A stretch of 5,530 nucleotides of DNA, from assembly GCA_900321055.1 (NCBI GenBank), contig ONUQ01000059.1, positions 1-5,530 of the forward strand. The letters run 5' to 3'. The notes below the pieces were generated by a model. The model made no database searches. It saw only the letters and a list, made by a program, of their open reading frames with translations, and was not told where the DNA came from. Every line of letters starts with the position of its first letter. Positions within the stretch are counted from its first letter, which is position 1. This DNA comes from an uncultured Elusimicrobia bacterium. GTDB taxonomy: Bacteria; Elusimicrobiota; Endomicrobiia; Endomicrobiales; Endomicrobiaceae. A program made the position numbers and the translations under genes. This document shows positions 1 to 5,530 of this stretch, one piece after another.

Positions 1-1080
1 GGTTTGAAAGAATTTTCTACTGAAACAACCAATGCTAATGAAGGAGTATCATATTTAAGATGTCATTTTGATCCCTCTCAAGATGGAGGAGGTGGAGGTA
101 TAGCTTTTGTTGATTCTTCCAGCCAATTAACTCAAAAAGACATGTCTGCTTATTACAATGGGAAATTAAAACTTTTAGTTAAAATAAATAATGAAAAATG
201 TGCAGATATTAGAATGGGTATTAAATTAGGTGATAACGATATTACCAAACTTTTAAGTGATTTTTCCGGATTTGATTCTTCAAAGGTAGGTGAATGGCAA
301 GAAGTTTCAATGACTTTAAATAGTACAACAAGTGATAAAATAACTCTTGAGAATTTAGCACAAACATCATTTTTATTTTTAATATCCAGTTGGGATGCAA
401 TTGAAAGTGATGTATTATTGGATTTTGATTATGTTCGTTGGGTAAAAGAAAATGCACCTACGGGGTGTAGTATTGATGTAAAAGTTAAAAATGTTTCGGA
501 TCATACTACCGTTTCTACAAGCAGTATTTCATGGAATTCAAGTAAATTTCATAAGAGTTGGCAAGTTGCAGAACAATATTTAGAAGTAGATTACGATTCG
601 GATACTTCAATTCAAAATTGGAATGTTAAGTTGTATGTGGACAACGGTTCTAAAAACAGAAACGGTTTGTTTGTAACTAAAGATGCTACCGATTATGTTA
701 TGACTATGTGTTGGAGAGCATGTGAATATCTTCTTCCGTATGATGATGCTGACAGTAAGCACCATACTTTACAGATTGCTCAAGGATATAATGAAACCGA
801 TAAATCTTATTATCTTTATGATAGCGGTTCTTCGGAACAGACTCCTGTTTGGTTATATATGCAAGATTTGACTGCTCTGGTTACAGACAAAGATAAAGCT
901 TATTCAACCGTTATGGGATACAAAACAGGCGGATATCATGCTTTTTCCGGTAATTATGATGTTCCCGGTGACGGTTATTATGCAGGAAGTAAAATAAATT
1001 TATATCTTGGTGCAAATTGTGATGTTCCCGGCAGATTAAAGTATGAAGGGAAAATCGTGGTTGCTTTGGAATATGAGTAA
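1..1080 (+). CDS. Secreted beta-rich surface protein, 5'-truncated (carbohydrate-binding-like jelly roll plus C-terminal beta-domain)
   Basis: The frame is open from the first base to a TAA at 1078-1080, giving 359 residues. The true start lies upstream: the TTG at 4 has no ribosome binding site and no signal peptide follows it. Two parts can be seen. Bases 1 to about 447 have the alternating polar/hydrophobic pattern of a galactose-binding or CBM-type jelly roll: a Gly-rich GGGGGIAFVD turn, a D-M-S-x-Y-Y-N-G-K-L-K-L strand, a W-Q-E-V-S-M-T-L strand, and a closing L-D-F-D-Y-V-R-W strand. From about 466 a second beta-rich domain follows (AEQYLEVDYDSD, NWNVKLYVDNG) and ends in IVVALEYE. This pattern is common in large Elusimicrobia-like surface proteins. 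Six cysteines are present, including a C-x3-C in MCWRAC. A short 21-codon repeat containing DVPG lies near the end. The stop codon overlaps the start of the next gene, so the two are probably co-translated and work together. Substrate binding is inferred from fold-like patterning only. No catalytic motif was recognised. Confidence 0.75.
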   Translation, partial: GLKEFSTETTNANEGVSYLRCHFDPSQDGGGGGIAFVDSSSQLTQKDMSAYYNGKLKLLVKINNEKCADIRMGIKLGDNDITKLLSDFSGFDSSKVGEWQEVSMTLNSTTSDKITLENLAQTSFLFLISSWDAIESDVLLDFDYVRWVKENAPTGCSIDVKVKNVSDHTTVSTSSISWNSSKFHKSWQVAEQYLEVDYDSDTSIQNWNVKLYVDNGSKNRNGLFVTKDATDYVMTMCWRACEYLLPYDDADSKHHTLQIAQGYNETDKSYYLYDSGSSEQTPVWLYMQDLTALVTDKDKAYSTVMGYKTGGYHAFSGNYDVPGDGYYAGSKINLYLGANCDVPGRLKYEGKIVVALEYE

Positions 1081-1819
1081 ATTGTATTTTAAGAAAATTT
1101 TGTTCTTTTTTATATTAATGTTTATATTTAATTTAGCTTATGCTAATTTAAAAATAACACCGGCAGTTGTAAATATTGTAGCTGAGCCAATGTCTCAATG
1201 TGAAGACAGGTATGTTGTTACGAATGTTTCAGATAAACCTCTTACCGTTGAAGTAACAAAAGAAGATTGGAAAAATTTTTCCGGAAATCCAAGTGATGTC
1301 AGTATTGATAATTGGTTAGTGTTGGAAAAATCTAAATTTGATATTGGTCCTAAAGAATCGGTAGAAGTTCCTTTTAAAGTTGTAGCCGGTAAATCAATGG
1401 TTGGATCTGTTTCAGGTATGCTTGTTTTTACCATTAAAAGCGGAATGTTCAATTTATCTATGAAACAGCCGATATATATTATCGTAAAAGGAACAGAAAA
1501 AATAAATTTTAAAATTGATTCTTTAAAAACAGGTATTTCAAAAAAAGATTTCAGTGTATATTACGATATGGTTGTAAAAAATACCGGTAATGTGCATATA
1601 AGGCATAGCGGAGTTATTGAAATTTATAATAAAAAAACTAATGAATTAGTAAAAAATGTTATAATAAAACAAACTTTCCCTGTATATACGGGAACAAGCA
1701 GAACTTTTAGGGGACCTGTATTAAAAGAAAACAATTTGAAAAAAGGCTCTTACATAGCAGTATTTAAAATAACGGCATTAGGAAAAGAAGTTGTAAAAAA
1801 AATAAAATTTGAAATTTAA
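1073..1819 (+). CDS. Periplasmic Ig-fold protein, PapD-like/DUF916-like chaperone or adaptor
   Basis: This gene encodes 248 residues. I start it at ATG 1073 because that places a textbook Sec signal peptide at the N-terminus: MSKLYFKK, a Phe/Ile/Leu core, then cleavage after N-L-A-Y-A at residue 24. The in-frame ATG at 1043 would add ten residues (MKGKSWLLWN) ahead of it. The mature protein looks like two beta-sandwiches. The first, about 25-140, runs from LKITPAVVNIVAEP through Y-V-V-T-N-V-S-D-K and E-D-W to D-N-W-L-V-L (79-84), F-D-I-G-P-K-E-S and G-S-V-S-G-M-L-V-F. This is the pattern of fimbrial-chaperone and DUF916-type domains. The second contains V-K-N-T-G-N-V-H (168-175) and ends in IKFEI. 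No C-terminal membrane anchor is visible, so I expect a soluble periplasmic or surface-associated protein. Its ATG lies inside the 3' end of the upstream surface-protein gene (ATGAGTAA), and only a weak GGA precedes it, suggesting translational coupling. The role as chaperone or anchor for that neighbour is inferred. No usher gene is in view. Confidence 0.75.
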   Translation: MSKLYFKKILFFFILMFIFNLAYANLKITPAVVNIVAEPMSQCEDRYVVTNVSDKPLTVEVTKEDWKNFSGNPSDVSIDNWLVLEKSKFDIGPKESVEVPFKVVAGKSMVGSVSGMLVFTIKSGMFNLSMKQPIYIIVKGTEKINFKIDSLKTGISKKDFSVYYDMVVKNTGNVHIRHSGVIEIYNKKTNELVKNVIIKQTFPVYTGTSRTFRGPVLKENNLKKGSYIAVFKITALGKEVVKKIKFEI

Positions 1820-1845
1820 GTTATAATTATCATAAAAAATTATTA

Positions 1846-1874
1846 TTGTAAAAAAAAGGAAAATATAGTAAAAT
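1846..1874 (+). promoter_or_regulatory. Possible sigma70-type promoter before the FlgD-tailed protein
   Basis: TTGTAA (1846-1851) and TAAAAT (1869-1874) are separated by 17 bases and match 4/6 and 5/6 of the -35 and -10 consensus. The expected start near 1881 would leave a leader of only about nine bases before ATG 1890. In DNA this A-rich such a match can arise by chance, so this is a weak call. Confidence 0.22.
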
Positions 1875-1889
1875 ACAAAAACAAAAAAA

Positions 1890-3113
1890 ATGAAAAAACA
1901 ATATATAATATTATCAATTATTTTAGTAGTTTTTATGATGACACCTTTATATTCAGCCACAAAAATATCCTCGGCAACTTATACCGCTTTTGTAGATTTT
2001 GAATTTAAAAATGCTAAGATAAATCATACCGAAGTAAACACTATTTCAAAAGAGTTTGGAGTTTTAAACTTAAAATCTTCTGTTGATTTTGGAGATTATG
2101 TTGCTGCTGAAGCATATATGTTGTATTACTTGGATGATGATGTAGTTAATATTTCTACAGTAACGAAAGGTAGAGTAGAAAACAAGTCTGATTTTTTTGT
2201 AAATGTTAACGATTTAAAAGATAAAGAAAAGATTAGTTATAGAATTGTTGCTAAATTGAGAAAACCGGATGAAAAACAATATACTGAGGCGGCATGGTTC
2301 CCGTCAAGTACTACATTTCATACGACAATGATAGTAGATTCTACATCCACAGTGATATCTGCTTCGGCAGGCGGAACAGCGAAGTTTGTGTCAGGTAATC
2401 AGGAATATGGAGATACTAAAGTTGTAATTCCGTCCGGAGGTATTTCAGGTGATACTAAAATTACTATCAAGCAATTACCTTTATCGCATGCAAGTGTTCA
2501 ATCACAAAACAATACAAGTACAAAAAATCGTATAAATAAAGCCTCTATGCTAGCTTCAACCAATTTAAATAATCAAATAATAGCTTTGTATTCAATAACA
2601 TCCGAACCGACAGTTGACATTAGAACTCCTTTAGTTACAGACTTTTATTATGGTTCTGTAACAGATGTGACAAAATTTGATATAAAATACAGAGCAGATG
2701 CAACAAGTTCTTGGGAAACAATTAAACTTGAAAAAACAGATACTGTACTTAGAATTGTTAATACCAAGATAGGTAAGTTTGGTGAGTATGGTATATTTGT
2801 ATCAAATAATTTGAGTGATAATGATTATAGACCACCAAAGAGAGTAAGAGTAAAGTCCAGAATAAAGAGCGGAAGATACCCCGGTTTTGAGTTTAGATAT
2901 CTGCAAGAGGGAGATGTGGTAAAAATATATAATGTTAACGGAAAGAAGATAGCGGAATTAACAGATATAGACAGCAACGGCTCAGCATTTTGGGAAGGTA
3001 AGAGAGATACAAATAATAGTGGAGATTGGGCAGAAAGCGGAACATATATTTACCAAATTAAGTTGAAAGAAAAAGGTAAAATAATAAGCGGAACAATAGC
3101 TTTTGTATGGTAA
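1890..3113 (+). CDS. Secreted surface protein with ZU5-like segment and C-terminal FlgD-like (type IX sorting-like) domain
   Basis: This gene encodes 407 residues. A Sec signal peptide (MKKQYIILSIILVVFMM, cleavage near L-Y-S-A at 20-23) fixes the start at 1890. Residues 24-153 are beta-rich without a family I recognise. Residues about 155-200 (S-A-S-A-G-G-T, V-V-I-P-S-G-G, D-T-K-I-T-I) match the ZU5-like pattern seen in many bacterial surface proteins. A strand-rich linker follows and ends in K-F-G-E-Y-G-I-F-V near residue 300. Residues about 323-407 look like a FlgD/CHU_C-type Ig domain: VKIYNVNGKKIAEL, W-E-G-K-R-D, S-G-T-Y-I-Y-Q-I-K, then a final GTIAFVW. In Bacteroidetes-type organisms such a domain at the extreme C-terminus serves as a type IX secretion sorting signal. 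Here that role is inferred, supported by the PorV-like barrel gene 65 bases downstream. No convincing Shine-Dalgarno precedes the start, only an A-run, with AAGGA about 30 bases upstream. The binding target or activity is unknown. Confidence 0.8.
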   Translation: MKKQYIILSIILVVFMMTPLYSATKISSATYTAFVDFEFKNAKINHTEVNTISKEFGVLNLKSSVDFGDYVAAEAYMLYYLDDDVVNISTVTKGRVENKSDFFVNVNDLKDKEKISYRIVAKLRKPDEKQYTEAAWFPSSTTFHTTMIVDSTSTVISASAGGTAKFVSGNQEYGDTKVVIPSGGISGDTKITIKQLPLSHASVQSQNNTSTKNRINKASMLASTNLNNQIIALYSITSEPTVDIRTPLVTDFYYGSVTDVTKFDIKYRADATSSWETIKLEKTDTVLRIVNTKIGKFGEYGIFVSNNLSDNDYRPPKRVRVKSRIKSGRYPGFEFRYLQEGDVVKIYNVNGKKIAELTDIDSNGSAFWEGKRDTNNSGDWAESGTYIYQIKLKEKGKIISGTIAFVW

Positions 3114-3115
3114 TT

Positions 3116-3124
3116 TGCTATAAT
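3116..3124 (+). promoter_or_regulatory. Extended -10 promoter candidate ahead of the UPF0164 gene
   Basis: TGCTATAAT is a perfect extended -10 element (TGn followed by TATAAT). It begins three bases after the stop of the preceding gene. Transcription would start near 3131, leaving a leader of about 48 bases before ATG 3179. No good -35 lies at the normal distance, which is tolerable for extended -10 promoters. Readthrough from the upstream gene is also possible, as no terminator separates the two. Confidence 0.35.
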
Positions 3125-3178
3125 TAAAGTTTAGATATTAAAAATAAAAAATTATAAAGTAATTTTAAAAAAGAAAAA

Positions 3179-3991
3179 ATGAAAAAGGTAGTAGCATTAT
3201 TATTATTAGCCTTAGTAGCCTTGGATGTAAATATAGAAGCGGCATTTGTAGATACATATTGGGGAGTAAGAGCTCTCGGTATGGGTGGTGCATTTACATC
3301 AATAGCTGATGATGCAAATGCCCCGTTATATAATATAGCAGGTATCGCAAATGTATCTAAAAGAGAAGTAACATTGATGGGGTCAAGGTTGTTTGCAGGA
3401 GTAGAAGGTGTAGAAATAGGAGCAAACTATTTAGGATATGTTCAACCGTTAGGTGAAAAATACGGTGCAGTTTCTTTTGCATGGTCGTCGTTATCATCTC
3501 CGGGATTGAGAAGAGAAGATTCTTTTAATTTTGGTTATGCAAGAAGAATTAACGATCTAATCAGTTTGGATACGGACATTGTAACTTTGAGTGTGGGTGC
3601 GACTGCAAAATATTTATTACAGGAAACAAAGTTTGAAGAAGAAGATAGAGATTTGAACTATTCAAAAGGAGCTTTTACCGGTGATATTGGTGTATTGGCT
3701 TGGTTTTCAAACGGTATAGGAATAGGATATAGCAATAAATATATGATACCGGCAGATATAGGTTACTTAGAAAAAGATTATGTAAAGAATATGAATGTAG
3801 TAGGTGTAAGTTATTATAACGAAGAATTACCATACATAAAACTACCGTATTTTACTATAGCAACAGATGTAATATTTAGAGACAAAGAAACAACATTAAG
3901 AGCGGGTATGGAAAGTCGCTTTTTTGAGAAGAAGTTAGCAATAAGATTAGGTGGAAGAGAAGAGGCTTATAACATAAGGTTTTGGATATGA
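3179..3991 (+). CDS. UPF0164/PorV-like outer-membrane beta-barrel protein, frameshifted near the 3' end
   Basis: The frame as read gives 270 residues. The start is fixed by a signal peptide (MKKVVALLLLALVAL, cleavage near E-A-A at 20-22). The mature N-terminus carries the family hallmark at about 28-57: W-G-V-R-A-L-G-M-G-G-A-F, then I-A-D-D-A-N-A-P, then Y-N-I-A-G-I-A. This is shared by UPF0164 proteins and the FadL-like PorV/PorQ barrels of type IX secretion. The rest alternates as in transmembrane strands (YLGYVQPLG, VSFAWSSL, FNFGYARRI, GIGIGYSN, TLRAGMESRFF, AIRLGGREEAYNI). The frame then ends abruptly in RFWI and TGA. The adjacent frame continues in register to 4103 and supplies the missing final strands and terminal Phe, so the intact protein would be about 307 residues. 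By family analogy it would sit in the outer membrane and bind or carry surface proteins. The FlgD-tailed protein encoded just upstream is the obvious candidate partner. No clear Shine-Dalgarno is present, only AAGAAAAA. Confidence 0.85.
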   Translation: MKKVVALLLLALVALDVNIEAAFVDTYWGVRALGMGGAFTSIADDANAPLYNIAGIANVSKREVTLMGSRLFAGVEGVEIGANYLGYVQPLGEKYGAVSFAWSSLSSPGLRREDSFNFGYARRINDLISLDTDIVTLSVGATAKYLLQETKFEEEDRDLNYSKGAFTGDIGVLAWFSNGIGIGYSNKYMIPADIGYLEKDYVKNMNVVGVSYYNEELPYIKLPYFTIATDVIFRDKETTLRAGMESRFFEKKLAIRLGGREEAYNIRFWI

Positions 3992-4103
3992 ATTCGCATT
4001 TTTAAGTAACAGTAAATTGGCAATCAATTATACATTTGAAATACCGGTGAAAGTGGAAAAAAGTTACGGTTCACATTTTTTCAGTTTATCTTTTAAATTT
4101 TAG
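3978..4103 (+). pseudogene. Displaced 3' end of the UPF0164-like barrel gene, in the +1 frame
   Basis: From 3978 the frame one base ahead of the barrel gene is open. It reads G-F-G-Y-E-F-A-F-L-S, then KLAINYTFEIPVKVE, and finally SHFFSFSFKF and TAG at 4101-4103. The alternating aromatic last strand ending in Phe is the classic C-terminal signature of outer-membrane barrels, recognised by the BAM machinery. An in-frame TAA at 3975-3977 bounds the shift to between 3978 and about 3988. One surplus base at A3977 or in the TTTT run at 3980-3983 would restore a continuous gene, reading EAYN-I-G-F-G-Y-E-F or EAYN-I-R-F-G-Y-E-F. It could be a sequencing or assembly indel, a real mutation or, less likely, recoding. 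Confidence 0.82.
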
Positions 4104-4104
4104 C

Positions 4105-4122
4105 AATATAATTAATTATATT
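4105..4122. repeat. 18-bp perfect palindrome after the barrel gene
   Basis: AATATAATTAATTATATT is identical to its reverse complement and starts two bases after the restored stop codon of the barrel gene. It contains only A and T, so as a hairpin it would be weak and chance occurrence in this composition is plausible. It could be an operator for a dimeric regulator. No other copy is present in the window. Confidence 0.3.
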
Positions 4123-4145
4123 TTAAGGTGGGGATTATACAAAAC

Positions 4146-4188
4146 AAGAAGGATATTTAGCAGATTAAACAAATATCTTTCTTTTTTT
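4146..4188 (+). terminator. Intrinsic terminator between the surface-protein block and pfp
   Basis: AAGAAGGATATTT (4146-4158) pairs with AAATATCTTTCTT (4171-4183) over 13 base pairs, including one G-U wobble, around a 12-base loop. The 3' side runs straight into a T-tract (4182-4188), as expected for Rho-independent termination on the + strand. It lies 42 bases after the restored stop of the barrel gene and 52 bases before pfp. It therefore most likely ends the upstream transcript. The stem is poor in G/C, in keeping with the genome composition. Confidence 0.75.
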
Positions 4189-4228
4189 ATAAAAATTTAT
4201 ATTAGTAACAAGTCATTAAATATATTAT

Positions 4229-4233
4229 AGGAG
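4229..4233 (+). promoter_or_regulatory. Shine-Dalgarno of pfp
   Basis: AGGAG sits seven bases before ATG 4241, a strong and ideally spaced ribosome binding site that fixes the pfp start. It contrasts with the other three starts in the window, which have only A-rich leaders or a bare GGA. Confidence 0.8.
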
Positions 4234-4240
4234 TTTAGTT

Positions 4241-5530
4241 ATGGAACAAAACAATGTTTCAGAATTGCACAAAGAAAGATTAAAATTTAAACCTGTTCTA
4301 CCTGCAGTATTAAAAAAAGGTATCGCAAATGTAAAACCGGTTCTTGGTAAAGCAACGAAGTCGGTAGCTGATTTTAATAAAATAAAAGCTATTTTTGAAA
4401 AAACCTATGGTATGCCGGTTGTAAGTTTTAAAGCAGGTAAAAATTTAAGTGTAACAAAGAAAACAGTAAAAGTAGGTGTTGTTTTATCAGGAGGACAAGC
4501 TCCTGGCGGACATAATGTTATATTTGGTCTTTTAGAAGGGTTAAAGTCTGCTAACAAAAAGAATAAATTAGTAGGATTTTTAGGCGGACCTTCCGGAATT
4601 TTAGATAACAAAACAATGGAAATTACGGATAAAAATATTGCAATTTATAAGAATACCGGCGGATTTGATATGATTCAGTCAGGTAGAACAAAGATTGAAA
4701 CTCCGGAACAGTTTGCACAAGCTAAAGAAACCATATTGAAAAATAAAATTGATGCATTAGTATTTATCGGCGGTGACGATTCAAATACAAATGCAGCATT
4801 ACTTGCAGAATATTTGAAAAAAGAATCCGTTAATGTAAGTGTTGTTGGTGTGCCAAAAACAATTGACGGGGATTTAAAAAACGAACATATTGAGGCATCT
4901 TTCGGTTTTGATACGGCAACAAAAATTTATGCAGAACTTGTAGGAAACATTGAAAGAGATGTTAATTCGGCAAGAAAATATTGGCATTTTATTCGTCTTA
5001 TGGGTAGAAGTGCATCGCATATTACTCTTGAAGTCGGTTTTAAAGTTCAACCTAATATTGTTTTGGTTGGAGAAGAAGTGTTGGCAAAAAAAATGACATT
5101 AAAACAAATTGTAGATAGTTTAGTGACCGTAATAGTTAAAAGAGCAAAAGCAGGGAAAAATTATGGAGTGGTTTTAGTACCTGAAGGATTAATAGAATTT
5201 ATTCCTGAAATGAAAGCTCTCATTTCAGAACTTAACGATTTGTTAGCAGAAAATGAAGAACAAATTTCAAACTTGAATAGTGTAGATGAAAAGATAAATT
5301 TCATATCTTCTAAACTTCCTAAAAATTTATCCGAATTGTTATTATCTCTTCCGAAAAATATTGCTTCCCAATTGATGTTGGATAGAGATCCTCATGGAAA
5401 TGTTCAGGTTTCATTAATTGAAACGGAAAAATTATTAATTGATATGGTTTCAGAAAGATTAAAAGAGTTAAAGGAAGAAGGAAAATATTCGGGAAAGTTT
5501 TCAAGTATACACCATTTCTTCGGATATGAA
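4241..5530 (+). CDS. pfp: Pyrophosphate-dependent 6-phosphofructokinase, long type, 3'-truncated by the window
   Basis: The enzyme converts fructose 6-phosphate and PPi reversibly to fructose 1,6-bisphosphate and phosphate in cytoplasmic glycolysis/gluconeogenesis. The 430 codons present match the long PFP clade (plants, spirochaetes, Chlamydiae; usually about 550 residues), so roughly 120 residues lie beyond the window. Visible motifs are the nucleotide/PPi loop [10 protein letters not shown] (83-92), GGDDSN (177-182), PKTIDGD (205-211) with catalytic Asp209, MGRSASH (254-260) for substrate binding, [12 protein letters not shown] (313-324), and HHFFGYE at the edge. Asp180 replaces the Gly104 of E. 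coli ATP-PFK and Lys206 replaces its Gly124. These two changes are the established markers of PPi use. A helical, charged insert (about 325-415) is typical of the long form. The start is supported by AGGAG seven bases upstream. An intrinsic terminator separates it from the surface-protein genes, so I treat it as its own unit. No convincing promoter was found in the short gap. Confidence 0.95.
   Translation, partial: MEQNNVSELHKERLKFKPVLPAVLKKGIANVKPVLGKATKSVADFNKIKAIFEKTYGMPVVSFKAGKNLSVTKKTVKVGVVLSGGQAPGGHNVIFGLLEGLKSANKKNKLVGFLGGPSGILDNKTMEITDKNIAIYKNTGGFDMIQSGRTKIETPEQFAQAKETILKNKIDALVFIGGDDSNTNAALLAEYLKKESVNVSVVGVPKTIDGDLKNEHIEASFGFDTATKIYAELVGNIERDVNSARKYWHFIRLMGRSASHITLEVGFKVQPNIVLVGEEVLAKKMTLKQIVDSLVTVIVKRAKAGKNYGVVLVPEGLIEFIPEMKALISELNDLLAENEEQISNLNSVDEKINFISSKLPKNLSELLLSLPKNIASQLMLDRDPHGNVQVSLIETEKLLIDMVSERLKELKEEGKYSGKFSSIHHFFGYE

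Noticed and set aside
242..457. Minus-strand open frame of 71 codons
   Set aside because: It lies inside the first surface-protein gene, has low-complexity content, no ribosome binding site and no recognisable product.
500..1077. WxL-type cell-wall-binding domain in the first protein, given the DUF916-like partner
   Set aside because: I found no WxL motif pair with the expected spacing, and the outer-membrane barrel argues against a Gram-positive envelope.
1195..1452. Minus-strand open frame of 85 codons
   Set aside because: It is antisense to the well-supported Ig-fold gene, with no start signal or family resemblance.
1778..1960. Minus-strand open frame of 60 codons rich in Phe, Tyr and Ile
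   Set aside because: It is the complement of A-rich intergenic sequence and of the signal-peptide region of the next gene. The apparent membrane protein is a composition artefact.
1822..3155. TATAATTA and ATAAAAAATTAT occurring in both intergenic gaps (1822-1843 and 3119-3155)
   Set aside because: Their spacing to each other and to the start codons differs between the gaps, and both are pure A/T in A/T-rich DNA. Chance is the better explanation.
3971..3991. prfB-like programmed +1 frameshift at the TGA
   Set aside because: The codon before TGA is ATA, not a slippery CTT/TTT, and no Shine-Dalgarno-like stimulator sits just upstream. A plain indel is simpler, although slippage at TTTT is not formally excluded.
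3988..4005. ATG overlapping the TGA of the barrel gene (ATGA) as a new gene start
   Set aside because: It reaches a stop after five codons. The family-like sequence lies in a different frame that has no start of its own, so a frameshift explains the data better.
263..4595. Recurrent TTCCGG hexamer
   Set aside because: It falls within coding frames, mostly over Ser/Phe-Gly codons, with no regular spacing or strand bias. It reflects codon usage.
4405..5504. Minus-strand open frames at 4405-4611 and 5319-5504
   Set aside because: Both are antisense to conserved pfp motifs and have no features of their own.

Overview
The window is AT-rich (roughly 30% G+C by eye). It holds four genes for exported or cell-surface proteins, followed by the first 430 codons of a glycolytic enzyme, all on the + strand. 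The outer-membrane barrel of the UPF0164/PorV-like kind, the Sec signal peptides and the 'long' pyrophosphate-dependent phosphofructokinase point to a Gram-negative anaerobe. Elusimicrobia (Endomicrobium-like) is my best guess because that phylum is AT-rich in some lineages, uses PPi-phosphofructokinase and carries many FlgD-like-tailed surface proteins. Spirochaetes and other lineages with UPF0164 proteins are not excluded. No rRNA or marker gene in the window settles this.

Region 1 (1-1819) holds two tightly coupled genes. The first is the 3' part of a secreted beta-rich protein with a jelly-roll, carbohydrate-binding-like N-terminal part and a separate C-terminal beta-domain. Its stop overlaps the start of the second gene, which encodes a periplasmic two-domain Ig-fold protein of the PapD-like/DUF916-like kind. 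I read the pair as a surface protein and its dedicated chaperone or binding partner (inference).

Region 2 (1890-4103) holds a second pair. One member is a secreted protein with a ZU5-like central segment and a FlgD-like/type IX-sorting-like C-terminal domain. The other is a UPF0164/PorV-like outer-membrane beta-barrel. The two together resemble a type IX-like cargo and its outer-membrane carrier. The barrel gene carries a +1 frameshift close to its 3' end: the reading frame stops at 3991, but the next frame continues to a stop at 4103 and encodes the missing last strands and the terminal Phe. An intrinsic terminator at 4146-4188 closes this block.

Region 3 (4241-5530) is pfp, with a strong Shine-Dalgarno and the residues diagnostic of pyrophosphate rather than ATP use. 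It is cut by the window end. It appears to be an independent housekeeping transcription unit.

There is no gene-free stretch longer than 300 bases. I saw no tRNA, rRNA, CRISPR array or insertion sequence.
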